A stretch of DNA of 8,366 nt, from positions 1-8,366 of the forward strand of contig JASGMZ010000128.1 in assembly GCA_030156305.1 (NCBI GenBank), read 5' to 3'. This DNA is from Bacteroidales bacterium. Lineage in GTDB: Bacteria > Bacteroidota > Bacteroidia > Bacteroidales > UBA12077. Below are positions 1 through 4,854 of this stretch, in pieces (position 1 is the stretch's first letter; each line of letters starts with the position of its first letter). The notes under the pieces were generated by a model. That model did not search any database. It was not told where the DNA came from and saw nothing but the letters and a program-made list of their open reading frames with translations. The position numbers and the translations under genes were made by a program.

Positions 1-3
1 GGT

Positions 4-516
4 TCATTTTTCTTCAATCTCTTCAAGATGTTCTAAACCTTCAATTTGCATCGATTTTGATAATTTGGAAATATTTTTCAGGTCAATATTCCCCTGGATA
101 CTGATTAATGCATTTTCATTTTTGCCGCCGGCAATCAGCAATAATTCAATGATTTTACCATCTTTTTCATTAATAAGGAATTTTACATCCTGGCCTTTCT
201 CTTTAATAACCATCAGCTCCTTGTATTTCGAGAGAGGAAGTTTGTTCATTATTTCGGTATAAAAATTTGCATTTCCAGCGTAGGTTTCGTCCGTTGATAA
301 AATTTTTATTCCGGTTAAATTTTTCACCAGTTCATCAAATTCAGGGTCATCGGTTTCCATATCAGCAAACATGCTGAACATATAGCTAGTAATGTACACT
401 GATGTAAAGCCTTCTTTGCCGCTGTATTTCTCAAACAGTTCATCAACAGGAGTGTTTTGAGCTATTAAAAGAAATGGGCTAATCAGCAAAACTAAATTTA
501 AAATGATTTTTTTCAT
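4..516 (-). CDS. DUF4252 domain-containing secreted protein (distal copy)
   Basis: A 170-residue protein whose N-terminus looks like a Sec signal peptide: MKK, a hydrophobic run to about residue 19, then AQ at the likely cleavage site. The mature part matches my recollection of the DUF4252 family of Bacteroidota, with an early FEKYSGKEGFTSVYI segment and a late ELLLIAGGKNENALISI segment. The molecular function of DUF4252 is unknown; the protein should be exported to the periplasm or outer surface. It starts 3 bp after the stop of the putative anti-sigma gene, so it is the last gene of a minus-strand operon led by an ECF sigma factor. It is a clear paralogue of the protein at 1668-2180: same length, and the same GFT, NFY-EI, Y-ELM-VKE and ELLLIAGG blocks. 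The function is inferred only from this neighbourhood, perhaps as an envelope-stress effector or as the output of the sigma switch. Confidence 0.85.
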   Translation of the reverse strand: MKKIILNLVLLISPFLLIAQNTPVDELFEKYSGKEGFTSVYITSYMFSMFADMETDDPEFDELVKNLTGIKILSTDETYAGNANFYTEIMNKLPLSKYKELMVIKEKGQDVKFLINEKDGKIIELLLIAGGKNENALISIQGNIDLKNISKLSKSMQIEGLEHLEEIEEK

Positions 517-519
517 GAT

Positions 520-1095
520 TTATTTATGTTTAATATATTTATCTGTAACACTGTATTTCTGAACAGGTTTAAGTTCGTTTAAACCTTGATTAAATGTGCT
601 TAAAAGGATAAGTTCCTCTTTTCCTTTGTTAATTTTCTGAATAGGTTCCAAATACTCAGTACCTGAGTTTAATTTTGAGGATACATATAGTAAAGCTTCT
701 TTTGCTTGTAAATAGGCTAATTCAGGATTCTCGTACGTGTCGTTAAAAGTAATGGTACGTTGTTTATTGATTTGGTTTTGAACAAAGAAAAAGGAAACCA
801 CAAGAATTGCAATACTTGCAGCAATACTTAAGGAGTAATGAACTAATTTTCTATTTTTAAGGCGATTAATGTGTTCATTTTTTTCAATATTATTCCAAAT
901 TTCATTTCCTAAGTCCGGTAATTGGTTGGTTTCTTTGGCTTCTTCTGTGGTAAAAATAAAAATAGCCTTGTCTTCAGCAAATTCTTCATCCACTTCGTTT
1001 GCTGTAAAGTAATTTTGCAATCGCTTTTCTTCCTCTAAAGAAGTTTCACCGTTATAATATTTCTCTAACAGAGCTTTTATTTGTTCCCGGTTCAT
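520..1095 (-). CDS. Single-pass membrane protein, probable anti-sigma factor
   Basis: A 191-residue protein with an acidic, helical cytoplasmic N-terminus (a YYNGETSLEEEKRLQNYF segment at residues 13-30). One transmembrane segment spans about residues 86-105, followed by a C-terminal part of about 85 residues that should lie in the periplasm. The N-terminal segment resembles the opening of many Bacteroidota proteins encoded directly after ECF sigma factors. The gene overlaps the end of the sigma gene by 44 bp, which suggests coupled translation and a fixed ratio of the two products. No zinc-binding H-x3-C-x2-C anti-sigma motif is visible, so the assignment rests on topology and position, not on a recognised domain. 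Probable role: hold the sigma factor at the inner membrane and release it on a periplasmic signal. Alternative: a structural envelope protein with no regulatory role. Confidence 0.7.
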   Translation of the reverse strand: MNREQIKALLEKYYNGETSLEEEKRLQNYFTANEVDEEFAEDKAIFIFTTEEAKETNQLPDLGNEIWNNIEKNEHINRLKNRKLVHYSLSIAASIAILVVSFFFVQNQINKQRTITFNDTYENPELAYLQAKEALLYVSSKLNSGTEYLEPIQKINKGKEELILLSTFNQGLNELKPVQKYSVTDKYIKHK

Positions 1096-1597
1096 GGTTA
1101 TAATATTTTTGTGTTACTATTTCTCTTACCTTTTTCCTTGCTCTTGACAAGCTTACTCTTACAGTATTTACATTCATGTTTAAAATCTGCGAAATTTCTT
1201 CATAGTCATATCCTTCTATATCGCGTAATTGAATAATCGATTTTTGTGGTTCCTTTAAGAGGTTTATCGCTTTTTTTACTCTTTTAACCACGATGTTCAA
1301 TTCTTCGTGTTGTTCTTTTTCTAAGTGAGTATTTTCCTTTTCTTCTTTAATATTTCCTTTTAATGGTACCGTTTTTTTAAGTTTTATGTTATCAAGGCAT
1401 AAATTCCGCGTCATTCGCATGGCTAAAGCTTCAACATTATTATATTTGTCCAGTTCATTGCGCATATTCCATAGCTTAATATAAATTTCCTGAACAATAT
1501 CTTTTGCTTCATCTATATCTTTCATAAAGTGGTTGGCAAATCCCAACAACTTACGATTTAAGGGCAAAATATTTTCTTTAAAAGCTTCAGCAGTCAT
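1052..1597 (-). CDS. ECF-type RNA polymerase sigma factor
   Basis: A 181-residue sigma-70 family protein with only regions 2 and 4, the normal size and layout of an extracytoplasmic-function sigma factor. Region 2 (about residues 10-75) contains FANHFMKDIDEAKDIVQEIYIKLW, typical of the core-binding and -10-recognition helices. Region 4 (about 106-160) contains LKEPQKSIIQLRDIEGYDYEEIS followed by a helix-turn-helix with the usual NTVRVSLSRARKKVRE ending. The linker between them (about 80-105) is rich in Lys and Glu. It should direct RNA polymerase to a small regulon, probably including its own operon. It lies between two DUF4252 genes and overlaps the probable anti-sigma gene by 44 bp. About 70 bp separate its start from the upstream DUF4252 gene, and that gap contains a hairpin. 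The stimulus cannot be read from the sequence. Confidence 0.93.
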   Translation of the reverse strand: MTAEAFKENILPLNRKLLGFANHFMKDIDEAKDIVQEIYIKLWNMRNELDKYNNVEALAMRMTRNLCLDNIKLKKTVPLKGNIKEEKENTHLEKEQHEELNIVVKRVKKAINLLKEPQKSIIQLRDIEGYDYEEISQILNMNVNTVRVSLSRARKKVREIVTQKYYNHEPGTNKSSVREIL

Positions 1598-1640
1598 TTA
1601 CTTATCATTCAACAGGCTTGTAAATTACAAATATTTTTTT

Positions 1641-1668
1641 AGAAAGGGAGTTTATTTACTCCCTTTCT
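1641..1668 (-). other. Perfect 11-bp hairpin between DUF4252 and sigma genes
   Basis: AGAAAGGGAGT at 1641-1651 and ACTCCCTTTCT at 1658-1668 are perfect inverted repeats around a 6-nt loop. On the minus strand the hairpin begins at the last base of the DUF4252 stop codon. It is followed by an A-run, not a T-run, so it is not a standard intrinsic terminator in the direction of these genes. It could protect the 3' end of the upstream message or reduce read-through into the sigma gene. The role is inferred; the structure is directly visible. Confidence 0.6.
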
Positions 1669-2180
1669 TATTCGTTTTCTAAGGCTTCTAAATGTTCAAA
1701 TCCTTTCATATGGACTGACTTTGATAATGACGCCATTTCTTTTAGATTTATCTTACCTTTAATACTAATCACTGCATTTTCATCATTGCCTCCGGCAATT
1801 AAAAGTAATTCTTCGATATCATTACCTGCGTATTTTGCATAAAATACCACATCGTTATCTGTTTCTTTTACGGCCATAAGTTCCTGGTACGATTTTGTAT
1901 CAACCTGATTGATAATTTCCTGGTAAAAATTAATATTTTCCGGGTTCAAATCATCTTCCATAGCGATAATTCTAATATTATCTATCATTCCTTTCATTTG
2001 TTGAAGGCCTTCATCATTTTCATCCATAGCTGTCACGATATCAAACAGATTTTTATTAACAACTACAGTTGTAAATCCCTTTTTTCCCTGATATTTTCCA
2101 ATTAACTGGTCTACAAAGTCTTGTGCGTTTGTAAGAAAAGGAAAAATGAGTATTGCGATTATTATACTAATTCTTTTCAT
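1668..2180 (-). CDS. DUF4252 domain-containing secreted protein (proximal copy)
   Basis: A 170-residue protein with a probable Sec signal peptide (MKR, hydrophobic run, TNAQ at about residues 17-20, then DFVDQL). The mature part carries the DUF4252-like blocks LIGKYQGKKGFTTVVV, INFYQEIINQ, YQELMAVKE and ELLLIAGGNDENAVISI. It is the first gene on the minus strand in the sigma-factor group and a paralogue of the last gene at 4-516. The two are about as diverged as an old duplication, with identity concentrated near the N-terminus and the ELLLIAGG region. Export is likely; biochemical function is unknown. A hairpin directly after its stop may separate its expression partly from the sigma gene. 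Confidence 0.85.
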   Translation of the reverse strand: MKRISIIIAILIFPFLTNAQDFVDQLIGKYQGKKGFTTVVVNKNLFDIVTAMDENDEGLQQMKGMIDNIRIIAMEDDLNPENINFYQEIINQVDTKSYQELMAVKETDNDVVFYAKYAGNDIEELLLIAGGNDENAVISIKGKINLKEMASLSKSVHMKGFEHLEALENE

Positions 2181-2295
2181 GATATTTATTTTTTAAATTT
2201 GTTAGTAAATTGGTTTAACATTAGAATCAAGCTTAATTCAATATCAAGACGAATAAGTATCTTTATCATTACAATAAAAAATAATAAAATAGCAT

Positions 2296-2303
2296 TAATT
2301 TTG
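2296..2303 (+). promoter_or_regulatory. -7 promoter element of the DUF2905 gene
   Basis: TAATTTTG fits the Bacteroidota -7 consensus TAnnTTTG and sits 29 bp before the ATG at 2333. No TTG is present 19 bp upstream, so only half of the promoter is recognisable. Confidence 0.4.
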
Positions 2304-2332
2304 TATAATAGTACTAATTAAGTAGTTATATC

Positions 2333-2554
2333 ATGCAACAAATAGGTAAGATCATTATTGTTATTGGTATTTTTTTAATTATTCTGGGGATAATATTTTA
2401 TGTATTTAGTGATAATCTTCAGTGGTTTGGCAATTTGCCGGGAGATATTAAAATAAAGAAGGAGCATTTTACCTTTTATGCTCCCATTACAAGTATGATC
2501 CTGATTAGTATTATTATAAGTTTTATTCTTTGGCTAATTAGCAAAATCCGTTAA
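2333..2554 (+). CDS. DUF2905 family small membrane protein
   Basis: A 73-residue protein with two hydrophobic segments, about residues 5-24 and 50-70. Between them is a short connecting segment containing GNLPGDIKIKKEHFTFYAP. The phrase LPGDI followed by a charged stretch and F-x-FY-x-P is the hallmark of DUF2905, a widespread bacterial family of two-TM proteins of about this length and unknown function. The ATG is supported by a -7 promoter element upstream and by the family's usual short N-terminus. The gene is transcribed alone, divergent from the DUF4252/sigma group. Its TAA stop shares the sequence TTAA (2551-2554) with the stop of the convergent thioesterase gene, leaving no room for a terminator between them. 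Confidence 0.9.
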   Translation: MQQIGKIIIVIGIFLIILGIIFYVFSDNLQWFGNLPGDIKIKKEHFTFYAPITSMILISIIISFILWLISKIR

Positions 2555-2961
2555 TCGGTAAAATAAGGCTTTAGTTGTTTTATCAGCTCATCCGGGGCAC
2601 GTCTTGGTTTTCTTGAATTTTCATCAACAAACACAAGGGTTGTTTCACCCTGGTTTAACAGTTCCTGATTTTCATTATAGATTTCATAATAAAAAGTAAT
2701 TTTTGCCTTAGGTAATTCTTTGATGATGGTTTTAACAGTTAACAAATCATCGTAAACAGCCGGTTTATAATATTTTACATTCAAATTTCTCACAGGTAGC
2801 ATAATCCCCATTGCTTCAATTTTTTTATACGGAAAACCAAAATGTCGCATCAACTCTGTTCTTCCTACTTCGTAATATAATGGATAATTACCATAATAAA
2901 CATAACCCATTTTATCGGTTTCGCCGTATCTTACTCTTAGTATAGTTTCAAAGGTAAACAT
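2551..2961 (-). CDS. Acyl-CoA thioesterase, hotdog fold (4HBT/YbgC type)
   Basis: A 136-residue single-hotdog protein of the usual length for the YbgC/4-hydroxybenzoyl-CoA thioesterase family. The signature is at residues 12-34: YGETDKMGYVYYGNY, then a YYEVGRTE segment. Asp16 occupies the position of the catalytic aspartate, and GYVYYGNY matches the family's G-V-Y-NY motif. Further in, LPVRNLNVKYYKPAVYDDLLTV is the characteristic central strand region. The enzyme should hydrolyse acyl-CoA thioesters in the cytoplasm; chain-length and substrate preference cannot be read. The gene follows the SDR oxidoreductase after a 10-bp gap on the same strand, so the two are probably one operon, possibly acting on related acyl substrates. 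The Tol-Pal genes that accompany ybgC in proteobacteria are absent, so the symbol is not transferred. Confidence 0.9.
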   Translation of the reverse strand: MFTFETILRVRYGETDKMGYVYYGNYPLYYEVGRTELMRHFGFPYKKIEAMGIMLPVRNLNVKYYKPAVYDDLLTVKTIIKELPKAKITFYYEIYNENQELLNQGETTLVFVDENSRKPRRAPDELIKQLKPYFTD

Positions 2962-2971
2962 TGTTTAACAT

Positions 2972-3778
2972 TTATTTAAAAGGAGAGTTTGGTTCTTTCG
3001 CCATGTGATTATAAAAAAGTTTGTCGAGTGATGTTGGAATTATACGTTGTAAAAGCACAGATATTTTACCTTCGAAGGATATAATAATATTACGTTTTCG
3101 ATGTAAAATACCTTTAGCTATTTTTTGGGCTACTTTTTCAGCAGGTATTAATTTATTTTCATTTAAAGGTGATTCTCCCTGAGGTGTTCCATCTGCCAAT
3201 AGGGCAGACTTGCGAACGTTTGATGCTGTAAATCCGGGTGCAGCAATTAATACATGTAATCCGTTTTTAAGATTTTCGATACGTAAGGTTTCTAAAAATC
3301 CGTGTAAGGCAAATTTTGAAGCTGAATAGCCCGAGCGTCCGGGTAACCCATGAAACCCGGCAATGGATGTTACACCTACTACAGAACCTTTTGATTGAAG
3401 AATATACGGTAACGCATATTTTGTGCAATAAACAGCACCCCAAAAATTTACATCTAATAATTTTTTCATAACGGCTAAATCAACATCTTTAAATAGTGCG
3501 CGCATAGAAATGCCGGCATTATTTAACAAAATATCAATTTTGCCATATTTTTCCAGGGTTTTATCGATAAGATGTTTACATTCTTCTTCTACTGTAACAT
3601 CTGTTTTAACCGCAAAAGCATCATATCCTTTTTGGGTTAAACTATTTTCAAGTTTTTTTAGCTCATCGATATTACGCGAAGCGCAAACAACTTTAGCTCC
3701 CCGGGCTGCAAAATCAATAGCACATGCTTTTCCAATTCCGGATGAAGCCCCGGTTATAATTACCACTTTATCTTTCAT
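2972..3778 (-). CDS. SDR family NAD(P)-dependent oxidoreductase
   Basis: A 268-residue classical short-chain dehydrogenase/reductase. The nucleotide-binding TGASSGIG motif is at residues 9-16 and NNAG at 86-89. The catalytic set is Asn111, Ser138, Tyr151 and Lys155 (YSASK). Arg35 at the end of the second strand suggests NADP(H) preference, which is an inference. The PG motif at about residues 180-182 and an extended C-terminal tail (about residues 210-268, basic and partly hydrophobic) resemble the DHRS7-like branch rather than FabG. The substrate is unknown; a lipid or other hydrophobic carbonyl/hydroxyl compound is plausible given the thioesterase gene 10 bp downstream. The gene is the probable first member of a two-gene operon. 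It is not closely similar to the other SDR in the window (7182-7928). Confidence 0.9.
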   Translation of the reverse strand: MKDKVVIITGASSGIGKACAIDFAARGAKVVCASRNIDELKKLENSLTQKGYDAFAVKTDVTVEEECKHLIDKTLEKYGKIDILLNNAGISMRALFKDVDLAVMKKLLDVNFWGAVYCTKYALPYILQSKGSVVGVTSIAGFHGLPGRSGYSASKFALHGFLETLRIENLKNGLHVLIAAPGFTASNVRKSALLADGTPQGESPLNENKLIPAEKVAQKIAKGILHRKRNIIISFEGKISVLLQRIIPTSLDKLFYNHMAKEPNSPFK

Positions 3779-3816
3779 TAATTTTTAAAAGTTAATTGTT
3801 AGTATTAATAGGTATG

Positions 3817-3824
3817 TAAAACTA
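3817..3824 (-). promoter_or_regulatory. Possible -7 element for the SDR-thioesterase operon
   Basis: On the minus strand TAGTTTTA matches seven of eight positions of TAnnTTTG (last base A instead of G), about 40 bp before the SDR start. Nineteen bases upstream is TCG, one base off the TTG element. This is a weak call. Confidence 0.25.
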
Positions 3825-3959
3825 TTAAATTCCGGTTATTTAACGAACATTTAATCTATTTTTTATTTTTTGAGGAGTAAATTATTTTACGAGTTTGTTT
3901 TCAATGACATGAAAGTCAGTTTTTTGGAATAATTATTCAAGATTTTCGCTATAAAATTT

Positions 3960-3989
3960 TTGTTTTAAAAAAATAAGGTGTTATTTTTG
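3960..3989 (+). promoter_or_regulatory. Promoter of the first tRNA-Lys
   Basis: TTG at 3960-3962, a spacer of exactly 19 bases, then TATTTTTG at 3982-3989. This is a full match to the Bacteroidota housekeeping promoter TTG-N19-TAnnTTTG. It ends 10 bp before the tRNA 5' end. Confidence 0.75.
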
Positions 3990-3999
3990 CATTCCAATT

Positions 4000-4072
4000 G
4001 ACTCAGTAGCTCAGCAGGTAGAGCACATCCCTTTTAAGGATGGGGTCCAGGGTTCGAGCCCCTGCTGGGTCA
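4000..4072 (+). tRNA. tRNA-Lys (anticodon TTT), copy 1
   Basis: A 73-nt cloverleaf folds completely. The acceptor stem is GACTCAG/CTGGGTC with one G-T pair; the D stem is GCTC/GAGC. The anticodon stem is CATCC/GGATG with loop CTTTTAA, giving anticodon TTT at 4033-4035. The T stem is CAGGG/CCCTG with loop TTCGAGC, and the discriminator base is A. CCA is not encoded (the DNA continues CAAAA), so the end must be added enzymatically. The sequence is identical to the third copy at 4742-4814. The transcript is probably monocistronic, with its own promoter and terminator. Confidence 0.97.
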
Positions 4073-4083
4073 CAAAAAAGCAG

Positions 4084-4112
4084 AAAGCCTGATATTTTAT
4101 CAGGCTTTTTTT
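4084..4112 (+). terminator. Intrinsic terminator after tRNA-Lys copy 1
   Basis: AAAGCCTGATA (4084-4094) and TATCAGGCTTT (4098-4108) form a perfect 11-bp stem with a TTT loop. A T-run to 4112 follows. It lies 11 bp after the tRNA. Confidence 0.88.
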
Positions 4113-4144
4113 ATTTTGAAGTTTTTTTGTTAGCGAGAAGTTTA

Positions 4145-4156
4145 CCTGCTGGGTCA
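4145..4156 (+). repeat. Relic of a tRNA-Lys 3' end, in unit 1 spacer
   Basis: CCTGCTGGGTCA is identical to the last 12 bases of the tRNA-Lys genes. It is followed by an A-rich stretch and AGAAGG that loosely resembles the tRNA trailer. There is no upstream tRNA body. It may be the scar of a lost tRNA copy or of a recombination event at the tRNA 3' end. Confidence 0.55.
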
Positions 4157-4364
4157 TAAAAAGAGAAGGAAACTTAACTTTTTGTTTTTTATAAAGAGCT
4201 GTAATATAAATTGTTATATTTTTAATCTGAACCGATTGTTTAAATGAAACATCCATGCACTGAAGTTCACAAAAATGGAATGAATATAACACAGGGGTGT
4301 TCTATAATACCAATTAATGAACTAAAATATATTCTTGTGCAATAAATTTTCTTATTTTTAAATT

Positions 4365-4394
4365 TTGGTTTTAAAATTTATGATATTAAATTTA
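4365..4394 (+). promoter_or_regulatory. Promoter of the second tRNA-Lys
   Basis: TTG at 4365-4367, a 19-base spacer, then TAAATTTA at 4387-4394. The last base of the -7 element is A instead of the consensus G, so this promoter may be weaker than those of copies 1 and 3. Confidence 0.6.
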
Positions 4395-4411
4395 CAAATT
4401 CAATTTTAACC

Positions 4412-4484
4412 GACTCAGTAGCTCAGTTGGTAGAGCACGTCCCTCTTAAGGATGGGGTCCAGGGTTCGAGCCCCTGCTGGGTCA
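4412..4484 (+). tRNA. tRNA-Lys (anticodon CTT)
   Basis: A 73-nt cloverleaf with the same acceptor, D and T stems as its neighbours. The anticodon loop is CTCTTAA, so the anticodon is CTT (4445-4447), reading AAG. It differs from the two TTT copies at four bases: TT instead of CA in the D loop (4427-4428), G instead of A in the anticodon stem (4439, giving a G-T pair), and C instead of T at the wobble position (4445). CCA is not encoded. It lies between the two TTT copies and appears to be a diverged duplicate of them. Confidence 0.96.
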
Positions 4485-4495
4485 CAAAAAAACAG

Positions 4496-4524
4496 AAAGT
4501 CTGATATTTTATCAGGCTTTTTTT
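4496..4524 (+). terminator. Intrinsic terminator after tRNA-Lys (CTT)
   Basis: AAAGTCTGATA (4496-4506) pairs with TATCAGGCTTT (4510-4520) through 11 pairs, including one T-G wobble (4500-4516). It has a TTT loop and a T-run to 4524. Confidence 0.87.
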
Positions 4525-4556
4525 ATTTTGAAGTTCTTTTGTTGGCGAGAAGTTTA

Positions 4557-4568
4557 CCTGCTGGGCCA
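4557..4568 (+). repeat. Relic of a tRNA-Lys 3' end, in unit 2 spacer
   Basis: CCTGCTGGGCCA matches the tRNA-Lys 3' end at 11 of 12 bases and sits at the same place in unit 2 as the relic at 4145-4156 in unit 1. Both are preceded by GCGAGAAGTTTA, so the relic was present before the unit was duplicated. Confidence 0.5.
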
Positions 4569-4694
4569 TAAAATAAGAAAAGGAAACTTCTCTTTTTATT
4601 TTTTTATAAAAATCTGTACTATAAAGTTTTATATTTTTAAACTGAACTGATTGTTTATATGATATAAATTTTCTTATTTTTTTTAATTTAAAAT

Positions 4695-4724
4695 TTGGTT
4701 TTAAAAATTAAGATATTAGTTTTG
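4695..4724 (+). promoter_or_regulatory. Promoter of the third tRNA-Lys
   Basis: TTG at 4695-4697, a 19-base spacer, then TAGTTTTG at 4717-4724. This is a full consensus match, ending 17 bp before the tRNA. Confidence 0.75.
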
Positions 4725-4741
4725 CAAACGCATTTTTAACC

Positions 4742-4814
4742 GACTCAGTAGCTCAGCAGGTAGAGCACATCCCTTTTAAGGATGGGGTCCAGGGTTCGAG
4801 CCCCTGCTGGGTCA
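4742..4814 (+). tRNA. tRNA-Lys (anticodon TTT), copy 2
   Basis: A 73-nt cloverleaf identical base for base to the first copy at 4000-4072, with anticodon TTT at 4775-4777, discriminator A and no encoded CCA. Identity with copy 1 across the intervening diverged CTT gene points to recent duplication or gene conversion, or to strong constraint on the tRNA. It is followed by its own terminator, which abuts the convergent pyrD gene. Confidence 0.97.
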
Positions 4815-4824
4815 CAAAAAGCAG

Positions 4825-4854
4825 AAAGTCTGATATTTTATCAGACTTTTTTTT
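4825..4854 (+). terminator. Intrinsic terminator after third tRNA-Lys, reaching the pyrD stop
   Basis: AAAGTCTGATA (4825-4835) and TATCAGACTTT (4839-4849) form a perfect 11-bp stem with a TTT loop, followed by T to 4854. The last two T bases belong to the pyrD stop codon. On the minus strand the same hairpin is followed by TTT-CTGC-TTTTT, so it could also end pyrD transcripts. Confidence 0.87.

Larger units (their letters stand above)
3957..4854 (+). repeat. Three tandem promoter-tRNA-Lys-terminator units
   Basis: Three copies of the same unit follow each other, at about 3957-4362, 4363-4690 and 4691-4854 (the last truncated by pyrD). Each has a TTG-N19-TA promoter, a tRNA-Lys gene and a hairpin terminator with the same AAAG(C/T)CTGATA arm. 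Units 1 and 2 also share about 200 bp of spacer downstream of the terminator. Unit 1 carries roughly 80 extra bases near 4246-4331 that unit 2 lacks. The tRNA-to-tRNA spacing is 412 bp and then 330 bp. Confidence 0.85.

Noticed and set aside
3900..3935. TGAC-ATGAAA-GTCA followed by a T-run as a terminator upstream of the first tRNA.
   Set aside because: The stem is only 4 bp and no plus-strand gene precedes it.
4011..4292. Minus-strand ORF of 93 codons ending in a TQQGLEPWTPSLKGMCSTC-like tail.
   Set aside because: The tail is the antisense translation of the tRNA-Lys gene, a known source of spurious hypothetical proteins. The rest has no protein-like composition.
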